Notes under the pieces: model-generated | What the model was told of the DNA's origin: nothing | Database searches by the model: none | What the model saw: only the letters and a program-made list of their open reading frames with translations | Assembly: GCA_965226645.1 (NCBI GenBank) | Contig: CBDDDL010000003.1 | Coordinates: 926,390-990,389 of the forward strand | DNA from: Poriferisodalis sp965226645 | Lineage (GTDB): Bacteria; Actinomycetota; Acidimicrobiia; Acidimicrobiales; Poriferisodalaceae | DNA length: 64,000 nucleotides | Direction: 5' to 3' | Shown: positions 35,536 to 46,406 of the stretch, in pieces | How the letters are laid out: each line of letters starts with the position of its first letter | How positions within the stretch are numbered: position 1 is the first letter of the stretch | Position numbers and translations under genes: made by a program

Positions 35536-36510
35536 GTGAGAAGAACAGAACCGGCGAGATGTCGGGATCCCTTGTTGCTGGGCGAGGCGCTGACCCGGTA
35601 CGAGTCCGCACACGGCGCACTTCCGGGGATCGCCCACAATGCCCAGCGAGCGTCGTTCGTGGAGCACCTCGTTGATTGCGGAATCAACGTGGACTCGATG
35701 CGTTCGCTCGCAGAACGGCACGTCGACGGCACGTGCTCGGATCCCGACACGGACAGGTTCGACCCGCTCTGCGCGGCTGTGGCTCGCAGCCGTTGCGGCG
35801 ACATCGAGGACGCCTGCTGGCTCGTGTTCCTTGCTGTCGCATTCGGCGAGTCACCCGACCACCGATGGCACATGGCGGCGGCTGCGTATCGCCGAGCAGA
35901 TGAGCGGGGATTGTGGGACTGGAATGCAGTGTCTTCGGACATCCCGGCATTCCGCGAATGGCTGCAGCGCAACCGGCATCGATTCGCCGGCGTCAGCTTC
36001 GGCAACCACCGAAAGCACGAAACGCTCAACGACCGGAACGGCATCGGCGAGACGGTCGAGACCTACGTGTGGTGGGTCCGCCATGAGGGAAGCCATGCAG
36101 CATGGATCGAAGCGGCCCACCGACAACCCGATCCCTTCGACGTGCTCTACCGGTCGATGACCGACATCTGGCGATTCGGGCGGCTGGCCCGTTTCGACTA
36201 TCTGTGCTGCCTCGAAGCGCTCGGCATCACCGGGTTCGCCCCGCGCAAGGCATACCTGCAAGGAGCGACCGGGCCGCTCAAGGGCGCACAGCGCATGTAC
36301 AGCGCAACGCAAAGCACCTGGGCAGGTAGGCCGCTTGTGCTCGACGAGCGGCTCATCGAGCTCGAGGGCTATCTGAACGTCGGCTTTGACGTCCTCGAAG
36401 ACGCACTGTGCGAATGGCAGAAACGACCGTCCGGATCCGTCGCGAGCGCGTGCGGAGTGCGCAGCGCACCGCGGTCATGTGCGACGGCGGCGTCTGCTCG
36501 ACGCTGCTGA
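35536..36510 (+). CDS. Possible hypermodified-base enzyme (thymine pyrophosphorylase-like)
   Basis: 324 residues. GGAGGGAGA (35523-35531) sits just before GTG 35536, which decides the start. The centre and C-terminal half (ETVETYVWWVRHEGSHAAW, FDVLYRSMTDIWRFGRLARF, DYLCCLEALGITGFAPRKAY, LQGATGPLKGAQRMYS) resemble the alpha-glutamyl/putrescinyl thymine pyrophosphorylase group, helical DNA-glycosylase-like enzymes described for phage hypermodified bases, whose hallmark includes GRFxRFDYL and YLxGATGPxxGA. That assignment is from memory of the motifs. If right, the gene would act on DNA bases and fits a defence or anti-defence setting. The last 25 residues are low complexity. Confidence 0.5.
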   Translation: MRRTEPARCRDPLLLGEALTRYESAHGALPGIAHNAQRASFVEHLVDCGINVDSMRSLAERHVDGTCSDPDTDRFDPLCAAVARSRCGDIEDACWLVFLAVAFGESPDHRWHMAAAAYRRADERGLWDWNAVSSDIPAFREWLQRNRHRFAGVSFGNHRKHETLNDRNGIGETVETYVWWVRHEGSHAAWIEAAHRQPDPFDVLYRSMTDIWRFGRLARFDYLCCLEALGITGFAPRKAYLQGATGPLKGAQRMYSATQSTWAGRPLVLDERLIELEGYLNVGFDVLEDALCEWQKRPSGSVASACGVRSAPRSCATAASARRC

Positions 36511-36569
36511 ACCTGATTCGACTCTGACGCGACCGCTCGACGGGCAGAGCCCGACGACGACTGCGCGAC

Positions 36570-37436
36570 TCAGGTTCGATACGTGTAGCTCGCGACGAGA
36601 GTCGGTTCTGTACGGAGCAGCGCAGTGTGGTTGGACCGCCCGTCCTCGGCGAGGCCGAATACTTCGGTGCGCTCGCTGATGCGCTCGGCGTTGGCTTGGT
36701 GCCAGTGGCCGTGCAGCACGAACTCGGGCTGTGTGCGTTCGACGGCTTCGGCGAGAAGGCGGCGGCCGTGTTCGGCTTCTCGCAGCACGTCGAAAGGGAT
36801 GCCGGTCATGCCTGACTTGAGACCGGTGACTTGTGCGGGCGCGTCGTGGGTGAACAGCACACCGAGACGGCCGTCAAACTCCGTGTCGGCGTTGGTGATG
36901 AGCCGTTCGACATCCTCCTCGTCGAGGGCCTCTTCAGACCACCGGTAGTGACGCACTTCTGGCAAGCGCTTGTCAGGCGACACGGCACCGCCGAGCGCGC
37001 CGAACGCGTGGCCGCCCCAGCACCAGACGCTGCCCCGCCATGCCCACCAGATCGACCCGCCCAGATGCAACGGGCGACGCGACAGCGTCGCTTCCCGGGC
37101 AGCAGGCGACAGGGCATACCGTCCGAGCGCGGGCCAGATTTCGTGGTTGCCGTCGAGGACGACGATCGGCAATGGCGAGTCGTGCGCGGCGTGCATGTAC
37201 GCGGACTCGACGTGATTGAAGCGGCTCCAGTGGCGGTCCCCGATCCAGAAGTCGCCGACCTGCACGATCGCCTGGACTCCGAGGTCGACGGCGTGGGTGA
37301 TGGCATCGGCGAGGTGGGTCTTGGTGCCGTGGATGTCGCCGACCACCAGCACGTCGCGGACCGCGTCGGGGGCGACCTCGGCTGTGTCGTCCCAGGTCTT
37401 GTCGGTGGTGAACTCGAACGTGTCCAGCGCAGGCAT
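36570..37436 (-). CDS. Calcineurin-like metallophosphoesterase
   Basis: 288 residues with VVGDIHGTKTHLAD, VQVGDFWIGDRHW, LDGNHEIWPAL, LFTHDAPAQV and VLHGHWHQAN, a complete metallophosphoesterase metal site. Its ATG lies one base after the PP2C stop, so the two form an operon. It is longer than the gene at 33220 and of a different subtype (GDFWIGD rather than GDIALGD). A phosphoprotein or cyclic-nucleotide target is possible given the linked protein phosphatase. Confidence 0.87.
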   Translation of the reverse strand: MPALDTFEFTTDKTWDDTAEVAPDAVRDVLVVGDIHGTKTHLADAITHAVDLGVQAIVQVGDFWIGDRHWSRFNHVESAYMHAAHDSPLPIVVLDGNHEIWPALGRYALSPAAREATLSRRPLHLGGSIWWAWRGSVWCWGGHAFGALGGAVSPDKRLPEVRHYRWSEEALDEEDVERLITNADTEFDGRLGVLFTHDAPAQVTGLKSGMTGIPFDVLREAEHGRRLLAEAVERTQPEFVLHGHWHQANAERISERTEVFGLAEDGRSNHTALLRTEPTLVASYTYRT

Positions 37437-37437
37437 C

Positions 37438-38266
37438 TCAACCCTTCGAGACCATTGAACCGGCAGAGTCCGCCGAGTGGTCGGGTGTGATGCGGGCGAC
37501 AGCGATCGTGGTGTTGTCGCTCAGACCCGCGACGCGGAGCGGTGTCCATCAGCGTGTCCGCTGCGTCCGCGGCAGTGCCGCGCCGATCCGCCGGCACCGC
37601 GAAGCCGAGGGAGTTGTCGTCGGGATCGTCGTTGAACCACTCACGGCGATGCGTCTCGAGGACCGAGGGGATCAGCCCGTCACTGGCCAGCACCACCAAC
37701 AGGCCTCCTAGGTCGAACCACCTCTGGACATGCTCTTTGGGCACGTCGTCGCCCATGTGATCCACGTGCCCGGGCGGCAGGTCGAGACTGTCATGGTCGG
37801 CGCGGGACATGCCGATGCACTTGCTGACGAACCCCAACATGTCATTGTGGGGCTGGCTGTGCCAGCCCGGCCCGCCGCCGAGCGGCACCACGAACCCGAA
37901 CGAGTCCCCGACCCACGACAACAACAGACCGCCCTTCGGAGTCCACGCAGCGACCACCAGGTTCGTGAGCGCGATCATCGACTCGGCCTCGTCAGCAGCG
38001 CGCATCTCCGGGTGCAGCCCCCACGCGGCTGCGTTCGCAGCGTCGAACGCCGCCCCCATCTCCGCGGTGCTTCCGGTGCGAGCCGGCAGCGCGTCGACAG
38101 CCGCCTGAGCGGCCTCGTCGCCGAACGGGTGACCGCCCAAACCATCCGCCAACGCCATCACCCACGAACCATCGGCGTTCACGACAGCGCGGACGCGGCC
38201 CTCCCGACGATCGCGGGGACCAACATCAGTGCGAGTCGCTACGTCAGTGATCAATTCCTCAGCCAT
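37438..38266 (-). pseudogene. PP2C-type Ser/Thr protein phosphatase, one frameshift near the end
   Basis: The frame from ATG 38266 has the PPM motifs ALADGLGGHPFGDEAA, LLLSWVGDSFGFV and LLVVLASDGLIPSVLET. After ADTLMDTAP (near 37545) one base is missing, and the family's closing strand appears in the next frame as RVAGLSDNTTIAVARITPDH, ending SMVSKG at 37440. Without the repair the frame runs on through the metallophosphoesterase. If the shift is a sequence error the gene is a normal 275-residue phosphatase. It is the first gene of the operon. Confidence 0.8.
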
Positions 38267-38540
38267 GTTCGCTGTCCTGAATTGGGGGTGCTGTTGGGAC
38301 CGCGGCGAGACGATGTGACACGGCTCGAGTAGATTTCCCGAGCCGAGCCATGTCGCGGCACCAGCAGGTTTCGTTCGGCGCCGTCGTCACCATCGGGACA
38401 CGTCCCGCCGAAACGAGTTATTCGGCCACCAACTTGCAGCTATCCCTCGCACCGACGTACGTCGTCTCGTCGATGTCGCTCGTCAGCTGCACTAGCGGCC
38501 CTCTTGGGCTCAGCCGCTTCGTGAGCGGCGTCGCGACCCT
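38267..38540. other. Intergenic region with one hairpin
   Basis: CGGCTCG (38321-38327) can pair with CGAGCCG (38339-38345). It lies upstream of the PP2C gene and downstream of the DUF3037 gene, both on the minus strand, so it could end one unit before the next starts. No gene seen. Confidence 0.4.
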
Positions 38541-39442
38541 TCAGGTGAGTGCTGGCTCAGTCGGCGGTCCGAGCAACTCGCGCGCACGCCTCGCAACATC
38601 GGCTGCGTGGTCGTGGGGAACAGCGGAAATGTTCAGCTCATCGAAGACGTGCTGAGCGTCAACGAACGCTGGCGCTGGCTGATCTGCTAACGCTGGAACA
38701 TAAACCACCTTCACATCCACACCGGCGTCTCCGGCTTCAAAACTGAACTCTTGGCCGTCCGCAGTCGAGACGTGGCCTCCGGCATCGCGAGCGTCTCGAA
38801 CGGTCCAACCCCACGCCTTTACCTGTTCCGCCAGTGTCTCTTGGTCTGAGATCTGGAACGACCAGGTCTGCGTCAATTGCACGAGCTGGCCGTTCGTCAC
38901 TGCGAAGTCGAATCGTTCAGCGTGATGAGATGTCCTCAGAACGACACGGCTCGCACAGTTCACGGTTCTTCGTGATCGCCACGTCCTGATAGGCGCGCCT
39001 CAGTGCGGCCAAGGCTCTGTGCTTCTTTATGAAGGGGTGCTTGCGGGACCGCAGGATCGAGCACCATCAAGTCAAGAACGCGTTCTAAGGCGTCGTCCGC
39101 TGATTCGGCGACCATTGGTGTCGGCGCACTCACTTGGACAATGTTCTGGTGAATGGCGTGAAGACGCCACAGCCAGTCCTGGGTCAGTTCGACTTCGGGA
39201 TCGAACAACGAATGGTGCAGCGATGCCTCGAATCTGTCCACCTCAATCCCGACGCGGTCGATGAACTTCCAAACCGCGTCTAGCGACCCATGCGCATCGA
39301 TTGCGCGAGCGCGAACAGGGTTCTGGACTTGGCGCACTTGCCATTCGGACGATTCGTCGCTTCCGACGATTGCCCCGACGTTCACGAATTCACCACGCGC
39401 TGGATCCGGAACGAAGCGGATCAGCGAATAGAAGTACCTCAC
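38541..39442 (-). pseudogene. DUF3037 protein, split by frameshifts
   Basis: The N-terminus is MRYFYSLIRFVPDPARGEFV then NVGAIVGSDESSEWQVRQ, the DUF3037 signature. Near 39028 the family text moves to another frame (KKHRALAALRRAYQDVAITK), and near 38960 to a third (SRVVLRTSHHAERFDFAVTN, GQLVQLTQTWSFQISDQETL, AEQVKAWGWTVRD, VVYVPALADQPAPAFVDAQH). Read as it stands, the first frame stops at 38960 and a second frame starts in a GTGA overlap, so two short products are formally possible. I think one gene of about 300 codons is more likely. It is coupled (GTGA overlap) to the upstream HipA-like kinase, its usual neighbour. Confidence 0.65.
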
Positions 39443-40230
39443 GTCGCAACTCCCATCGCTTCAAGTCTGGCAGCAACATCAGCGGCCCTGTGCTCCAGGA
39501 ACCAACCGACCCTCGCCAACTCGGCGTTGCTGACAGGCCAAGACATGGGTACTCCGCGCAGCGCAGCGACGAGTCCGGCGTGGGTGAGCCCCCTAAGACG
39601 CTGGGAGAACACTCCGATCTCACCGGTGTCGAGGCCAGCCGCCGGCCATGCCGCCATGTGGGCTTCGCCTACTCGCGCGATCAGGGCATCGACATCCCAG
39701 GTGGCGCCGGTTTCAGGTAGGTACCAACCATGGTCATGGCTGTACAGCTTGGAGTCCTCAGTTTCGGCGTAGAGCCACTGATCGTCGCCACCCCAGCACC
39801 AGTCATAGAGGGCGAACACGCCGACGTGCCGCCTCGCGTTGTCGTCTCGTTCCCGGTCCTGCATCACCTGATACTCCACGGCGTCGGGGACATTGAGGGA
39901 TGCGTGAGCGTACCCCTCTTGGATGCGTGAGCCGGGACGAAATTCCCACCCCTCGATTTCTGCAGGAAGGAAGACGACGGACGAATCACAGATCGGGGCC
40001 CCGATGAGCGAGCCGACCGCGGCGACGATTGCCTCTGTGACAGTCACACGCTCGCCCTGGTTGTTGTTCAGAGGTTTGACCCACCACTTCTGACCCTCAG
40101 TGTCTGCAGCGAGGAATGTCCCGGAACCGCCCTGGGGACTCGGCTTGATCGGGATCTCGATTGTGGGAGGATCGACGGGATCGCTTCGGCCACCCAAATC
40201 ACGCTCCCATCTCTCGAAGGCCGCTGCCAT
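39439..40230 (-). CDS. HipA-like kinase-domain protein
   Basis: 263 residues: IEIPIKPSPQGGSGTFLAAD, WWVKPLNNNQGERVTVTEAI then VAAVGSLIGAPICDSSVVFL, ALYDWCWGGDDQWLYAE, SKLYSHDHGWYLPE. The Lys in WWVKP and the Asp in YSHDHGWY stand where HipA-type kinases place ATP-binding and metal residues. Such proteins are often found beside DUF3037 proteins, as here (GTGA overlap). The role is probably Ser/Thr phosphorylation of a target, by analogy with HipA persistence kinases. The partner DUF3037 gene is broken, so the module may be inactive. Confidence 0.78.
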   Translation of the reverse strand: MAAAFERWERDLGGRSDPVDPPTIEIPIKPSPQGGSGTFLAADTEGQKWWVKPLNNNQGERVTVTEAIVAAVGSLIGAPICDSSVVFLPAEIEGWEFRPGSRIQEGYAHASLNVPDAVEYQVMQDRERDDNARRHVGVFALYDWCWGGDDQWLYAETEDSKLYSHDHGWYLPETGATWDVDALIARVGEAHMAAWPAAGLDTGEIGVFSQRLRGLTHAGLVAALRGVPMSWPVSNAELARVGWFLEHRAADVAARLEAMGVAT

Positions 40231-40655
40231 CGAGCCGAATGTACCGGCGCGTTGTGGGTGCGGAACGGCTGTGCAGAAACTGCGGTCACTGCTCCGTTGC
40301 TTCCCCCGGGCACTTTTCTGTCGCCGCAGTGGGATTGGCGGGCTTGTCGTCGGTTCCCGGGGGGCACCGGTGCTCCATGGATGGATCTTGGCAGCTCCGG
40401 TCTTGAGCCTCTACTACCACCGCCTTCGCGTAGCGCCCCCGCTGCCCACGGTGCCAGCCGCGCTAGGGGCCTCAGCCGGCCGCGACCTCAGGCCCCGAAC
40501 AGCCGATGATGCCCAGGATGAACCGCAAGAACCCGATAGAGCGCCGGACTTGCCACGTCCCACGACGCCGACCGGCTCGTGGCCCCCATGCGTGTCACGC
40601 CCATGGGTTTGACTGAAGCAAGACAGCACGCAACCCGGCCCGAAGGGGAGAACTG
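40231..40655. other. Intergenic region, no gene recognised
   Basis: About 425 bp between divergent genes. The frames on both strands are Arg/Ser/Gly-rich and unconvincing. It should contain the promoters of the HipA-like operon and of the small coiled-coil gene. Confidence 0.4.
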
Positions 40656-40895
40656 ATGGCTGGTGAAAAGATCCGTTCGGAGATCCGCCAGAGCCGGACC
40701 ATCCTCGAGCGCATCGACCGCGAACTCGCCGGCCACATCCGCAGGGAACACGGCCGCGACATGCGCAGCGCCGACAAAGAAGGTCGCCTCCAAGGCCGCC
40801 TCGACCGAATCGAGCACTCACTCGCCGCCCTCAGCGCACTCGTTGAGAAACTCGACGCCAAGATTGAGGGGCGAAGTGCTTCGGCGCGCAGTTGA
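40656..40895 (+). CDS. Small charged coiled-coil protein
   Basis: 79 residues: MAGEKIRSEIRQSRTILERI then DRELAGHIRREHGRDMRSAD and LQGRLDRIEHSLAALSALVE. The heptad pattern of Leu/Ile in the second half predicts a coiled coil. GGGGAG lies seven bases before the ATG. Not recognised further. It sits next to the broken giant gene but on the opposite strand. Confidence 0.6.
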   Translation: MAGEKIRSEIRQSRTILERIDRELAGHIRREHGRDMRSADKEGRLQGRLDRIEHSLAALSALVEKLDAKIEGRSASARS

Positions 40896-40967
40896 CGGGT
40901 TGGAAGATTGTGAACCCGCTGGTCTGTTTGGCTGGCCGCCTTGCTGCTGGTCGTGATTCTTCTGTTG

Positions 40968-43900
40968 TCAGACGATCCGGTTCTGGCCGGCCTGAATCTG
41001 GCGTTCGTGGTGTTCGAGGGCGTCGACGACCTGCTCGATGAGCCGCTTGGTTCGCCGCCAGCGAGGATTGAGGTCGCGCATGATGCGTCGGGATTCTTCG
41101 ACAGCGGGTGCGTTGTCGCGTTGCCTCAGCAGGCCGCCGCGGCTACCCGTGAGCCTTGAGTGGAGTCCTGCGACGAAGCCGTCCTCGAAGTCGGCTGATT
41201 GTCCGTTCTCGAGCAGCTGGCGGACGGGTAGGGGTAGCGGGAGTCCGTCGTCGGGGTCTGTTGGTGCGGTGGCCAGTATCAGTCCTATGTGGTGGTCGCC
41301 CATTTCGCGTCGATCGGCGTCGTCCAGGGAGTTGTTGCGCTTCAGTCACCCACGGGTTGAGAAGTTGCTCGTCAATCGTTCCGTCGGAGTCGATGCCGGG
41401 TGGTCGCTGCCAGGCCGTCAGGATTCGGTTTGCGGCGTTGACTCGGGCGTCGTGCAGTGCGCGTTCTTCGGGCGGCAGGTCTTCGGCCGGAAACACGCCG
41501 TGTGCGACGTCGGCTGCGCTTCGGTAGAGGACCGAGATCATCTCGACGAACAATCCCGGGTCGAGCGACATGCGGGTCGTGGACGAATGGCACGGGCTCT
41601 CCGAGGTTGAAGACCCACAGATAGCTGATTACGACCTGAGCGATCCTCACCTGGATCGGTTCGTTGAGATTCGATCGGTTGACCGGAACGTGCTTCGCGA
41701 GCGACTGGATGAGTTCCGTGACGGCCCATCGCAGCATGTGGGGGTCGTTGGCGGCGATGCCGGCGCCAGCGAGGTCTTCCAGCGCGTCGAGAATCAGCTC
41801 GGCTCGCTGCGCGATGCCGCCGCTCGGTGCGCTGTTGCGCCGACTCGAGAGTAGGTCGACGGCGTCTGCTGCCCGCCCGACGCTGAGCAGGCTTTGTGCG
41901 GCCTCGTCGATTTCTTTGAGGTCACGGCCGAAGTCGATCAATCCGACGATCTCCCATAGGGCCCGCGAAGTGTCGGTTCCCAGTGACGCGGCTTCCTGCC
42001 ATGCCCGCGGGTAGTCACGGGAAGCGCGGAGCAGGCGGGCTTGCCCTGTGGGAGTGCTGTCCGTGCTGCGCGCGAGGGACAGCAATCGAGGCCACGGATC
42101 GTGGCCGGCTTCGCGCTGTGATCGGATGTGCGTCGTGAAGAACCCTTCGGAAACGATTTGTGTGGCTGGGTTGAGTTCTCTGTCTTCGGACTGTTCCTGT
42201 GAGTCGCTCAAGGCCGCATACAGCTCGGACTCAATGTTCGCCGTGGCTGCGACTTCGGTCTCGCCGGTCCGCTGATCGACTGTCCCCGTTGCGACTCTCG
42301 CGAGCGCATTGCCGATCGCCCAAGGGGCTGACTTGTCGTCGACGGCGACCAATTCCGCGAGCCTCAGCACGCCGCTGAGTCCTTCCGCTTGCATCACTTC
42401 TCGAATGGCGGCTACGCGGCGATCGGTGAGTGCGTCGTCGTAATCGACGATTCCGGTGATCGGGGACAGTCCCGGTCCCAGTCGGGGCGCGTCAGTCTCG
42501 AACAACCAGCGATGGCGCTCGGCCGGGTCGTCGGAGTCGGATCTCGGCCCAAGCAGCGTCTCTGCGATCTCGACGATGTGTTCGACCTCATCAGCGGGAA
42601 GTGCCCACTTGGCTTGCGGGTGCGAGATGTGCCGATCGGCGAGCGCGGACAAGCGCTCCCCGGCGATCTGGCATTCCTCGACCGAGAGCACCGAAGCGGC
42701 GTCTTGGAAGACCTGCCACAGCTCACCTAGCTCCGAATCGGTGAGCAAGAGCTCGATGGGTGTGCCGGCCGGTGCCAGCAATGCGTCGTGCACTGCGCCC
42801 GCGTCGCCTCGGTCCAGCGCTCGATGCCTTGTCACCTCCAAGAACTGCCGAGCGATCTCGGTTCTGTAGTCCAAGACGCCGTCATCGGAATCATCTCGAC
42901 GTGTCGGGTAGTCGCGCACGACCGGTACCGACGACCACATGCCCGACAGGCCGCCTCTCGCGATGAGGCGCGCCAGCAATCGCGCCAGAGCCGCGAAGTC
43001 CTTGTCGCTTTCCGACGAAGACTCGACTAGCCGTTCCTGCAGCCCGCGCAACGATCCAAGGCGTTCTTGTGCTGTTGCCCCTGCTTGCGGAGCGACCTCA
43101 GCGAAGACGTCCGCGAACGAGCCGCTTGGCCGTTGCGCCAGATACCCGCCCGGGTCCAGGACCTCGAGCCGCAGCAGGATCTCAGCAACGTCGTCCAGTC
43201 GGCCCGGCACCCATGCAAGCCGCTCCACCGCACCGAGCACAGCGACGTGGGGTGACATCTCTGACCACGGATGCTGCGCATCCTCAGCGTCGGCGAACAG
43301 CACTGCAGATGCATCCTCTGGGTGCCTGAGAATCTTCTCCAGAGAGTCAACGACTTCCGTCGGAGCCGCTTCTGCCAGCAGCGGCAGGACATCGCCGAGG
43401 TCGGCCAGCCGGCGCACTCGGTCCGCAACCGAACACTCGACACCATTGGGTTCGAGCAGATCTGCGACCAGTCTCCTCACGCGCGTCGCCGGATCGATCC
43501 CCATGGGCAAGATCAACTCGCCGCCGCGCACGCTCAACATAACGAGGGTGCGCGCGACGCCATATCTCAAGGCCTCCGAAAAGCGGTAGCCCACACCGCG
43601 AACCTGAGCCAGCACACGGTCTTCGGCGTCCAAGCCTCCCAAAGGATCATTCTCGCTGAGCACCTCTGCGGCTACGTCGAAGAACCTTCCAAGAACATCC
43701 TCGGTCACCAGGCCCGGTGCCAGAAGCTGCCACGCCTCACGCGGCGCCACGAGACGCCAGGTCGAACCGTCGTAGCGCAGCATCGGATCGGGACCCGCCG
43801 AGAACAGCTGCAGTGTCAGCTGAACCGCCTCATAGTCGAGATCTCCGCCAGCGAGACATGCGACGGCGGCCCGGTCGGCCCGTCCGGCGGCGGACTCTGA

Positions 43901-45091
43901 CCTGGCACCGGACCAATCGCCAGCAAGCAGTGCGGCCGTTTTCGCTCGTGCTACGTCTACTCCGGCCAGTTGATCGACGATGGCCCACGTCGGAGTCCGA
44001 ATCGCGGGATTGAGGCTCAACTGACGACGCAAGGCATCGGCGCTGCCACGTCCCACCACACCCAGTCGACGCGCTTCTGGATCGTTGATCCCGCGAGCCC
44101 TCGCCTCGTCGCTGTCCAACGCTTCGGCGATGAGACGCGCATCGAGACGAGGCACCACAACACAGTCGCGGCTGCCATCCGGAGCGCGTCTAGCAGCGAA
44201 TGACCCTCCGCTCTCTTGCAACGGAAACACCGATGTGTGCACATCAGATCGCGGCAGCTGAGCGAGTCCCGGGTCGCAGGCGACGAGCACTAGCGGGTGA
44301 CCTGACTCGCCGTGGAGGCGATGCCATGCGTTCGGACCGTGGACGAACACCATTCGGTCGAGCAGCGATCCAGCGCCCTCTGATTCCTGCGGGCCAATCG
44401 CTGTGGCTGCGATGAACTCCAGAGCCGCTTCGATCGATTCGGCTTCGACCGTCACCGATCGCGCATTGCCTTCAAGTCGGTCGAGAAATTCCCCCTCGCA
44501 GGCAGATCTTCCTGCAAGGACAACGGACTCGTCATAGAGCCCGCCTGTGTGCCCAAGCCATTCGTTCCACCATTTTCGACCTCGAGTCAGCTCGCTCGGA
44601 TGCAACCCCAACAAGTTCGCCAGCCACAACTCCGTCTCGGGCGCGTCGGTGAGCCACGCGACGATGTCGTCCAAGCCAAGCGCTCTCACCTCACACCATT
44701 GACCCTCCGCAGAGCGGTCCGCAGCCCACAATCTCCGCTCCGGCCATGGCCGCAGCGAAACCTGCACATAGCTCGACTTGGCCATGTCCCAGCCCAGCGG
44801 ATCCCTGGTCCGATCGGCGTAGTCGTCGCCCGCTTTCGTGCCCGGGCTCGCCCTCGTCGAGAGTTCCCACACTGAGGGGCCAACAGGCACCCAGACCGAA
44901 CCCGACGAGTCCTTCACGGTCCCGTCATAGCCCCCCGTATCGACACCTTCGTCGTGGGGGAAGACCACGCAGTCAGACCGTTCGGTCGTCTCCTCGATGA
45001 GTTGGCTAATCAGTTCGGGGAGCTTGGATCGCGCCTGAATCTGGCTTCGCCAGCCAGCCAAGTGCCAGCGCTCGACGAGACCAATGCCCAC
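40968..45091 (-). pseudogene. Giant nuclease-like/helical protein, two frameshifts
   Basis: About 1,370 codons. Residues 1-170 (FPHDEGVDTGGYDGTVKDSS, VPVGPSVWELSTRASPGTKA, DDYADRTRDPLGWD, YVQVSLRPWPERRLWAA) follow a pattern I associate with restriction-endonuclease-like N-terminal domains of large defence-type proteins. A STAND-like region without a recognisable P-loop follows, then a long helical solenoid. Near 41572 the frame shifts to MSLDPGLFVEMISVLYRSAA then DGTIDEQLLNPWVTE. Near 41345 it shifts again to MGDHHIGLILATAPTDPDDG and FEDGFVAGLHSRLTGSRGGL, the usual C-terminus of this family. The RES gene starts only 39 bp away on the other strand. The family is widespread but, as far as I know, without an agreed function. 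Confidence 0.6.
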
Positions 45092-45130
45092 AGCGTCTGA
45101 GGCTACGGTCCCGTCGAAACGTCACCAGCG

Positions 45131-46324
45131 GTGCATGTGGAACCCTCGAATTCGGAGAGTACGGAACGCGAGTGGCCGGACTGGCCGCCCAGCTACGAAC
45201 CCGTCGAGAAGTACGAGACGTTCGGCGGCAGCGGCAAGCTCGTGTGCAGCTTGTGCGTCGTGGATGCGACAGTCCGCGAGGCTGTCTTCGACTTCGACAA
45301 AGACGCAACTTGCGGGTACTGCGGCAGTTCTCAAGGCCCGTTCGGGGACGACGACAAGGTGTTCGAGTATGTCTTGAGGTGTCTGAATCAGGAGTACGGG
45401 GACCCGTGGCGCGGAGCGATCTTTTGGGACAAGGAGGACGGATCCTGGTTCGGCATCTCGGAGATCGACCCATGGGATCTTCTGGACGATGCCGGCAACC
45501 CATTCGACAACGGCAGCGCGGTCGCGGAGGCGTTCGTCTTTTCGGTCGAACACGACTGGTTTCGGCTCGACTCTCAGGTCGGCGAAGACCACCAGCGTCT
45601 CGCGTGGGGATGGGATTCGTTCGAAGAGCGGCTCATCAACGGCCCGAGATTCCTGTTCTCGCTCGCTGCCGCCGAGATGGGGGAGGAATCGGCACAGAGC
45701 CTGTTCCGGTTCCTGGCCGAGCTCGCTGCTGAGGTTGAGTCGGGTTTCGTCAAGACGTGCGAATCCGAACAAGTGCTTTACCGGGCCCGAGCTGCCAAGG
45801 AGTTCTTGATGTCGGCAAAGAAGCTCGGCTCACCGTCCCCCAAGGACACTCGTGCCCAGAGGATGAGCGCCGCGGGTGTGGCGTGCTTCTACGCCGCCGA
45901 AGATCTGGCCACGGCCCTGAAGGAAGTCCCTGCCAAGAAGACCGAGCAGGTGTCCGTCGGCCAGTGGGTCACGACGCGTCCGCTGGCATACGCCGACTTC
46001 GCCGCCGAACCCGAACTACCCAGCCTCTTCGACTTCCCCCGGTCGAAGCACCGTCCCTTCGTCTTCTTCCTGCGCGAGTTCGTCACGCGAATCAGCCAAT
46101 CCGCCGACCCGAAGATCGGAAACGCGAATGCCTACTTGGCGACCCAGGTATTGGCGGAGTACTTGCGGTTCGGCATGCCCGTCGCTGGCGGACACGGTAT
46201 TGATGCCGTTCGCTATCCCTCAGCAGCGCCCGCTGGCGGCGTCAACTGGGTGATCTTCGGACGACCTGATCGAAAGAAACCGCGGTTCGTCAAGCTCATC
46301 TCGTCCCAGTCGGCAACCGGCTGA
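45131..46324 (+). CDS. RES-domain protein with zinc-finger N-terminal domain
   Basis: 397 residues. The N-terminal half has paired Cys (KLVCSLCVVD and TCGYCGSSQGP), a zinc finger as in the HEPN/RES N-terminal domains, followed by helices. The C-terminal half is a RES domain: QVLYRARAAKEF with the Arg, GVACFYAAEDLATALKEV with the Glu, and DAVRYPSAAPAGGVNW with the Ser. RES toxins split NAD+ by phosphorolysis, so this protein should deplete NAD+ when active. Normally a Xre-type antitoxin precedes RES; none is here. It is followed by a SIR2 gene 82 bp downstream, another NAD+ consumer. The start is GTG 45131 or GTG 45137. Confidence 0.82.
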   Translation: MHVEPSNSESTEREWPDWPPSYEPVEKYETFGGSGKLVCSLCVVDATVREAVFDFDKDATCGYCGSSQGPFGDDDKVFEYVLRCLNQEYGDPWRGAIFWDKEDGSWFGISEIDPWDLLDDAGNPFDNGSAVAEAFVFSVEHDWFRLDSQVGEDHQRLAWGWDSFEERLINGPRFLFSLAAAEMGEESAQSLFRFLAELAAEVESGFVKTCESEQVLYRARAAKEFLMSAKKLGSPSPKDTRAQRMSAAGVACFYAAEDLATALKEVPAKKTEQVSVGQWVTTRPLAYADFAAEPELPSLFDFPRSKHRPFVFFLREFVTRISQSADPKIGNANAYLATQVLAEYLRFGMPVAGGHGIDAVRYPSAAPAGGVNWVIFGRPDRKKPRFVKLISSQSATG

Positions 46325-46406
46325 CGCCTAGACCTCCGACGCGAACCGACAACGGTTTCAGAACTCGAGACGGTGCCGCTCGCGATTCAGGGGAGTAGGC
46401 GGCCAA

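Noticed and set aside
38960..39442. Two separate overlapping genes in the DUF3037 locus
   Set aside because: The family sequence runs through three frames in order, which fits one frameshifted gene better than two real short ones, although the GTGA overlap makes the alternative possible.
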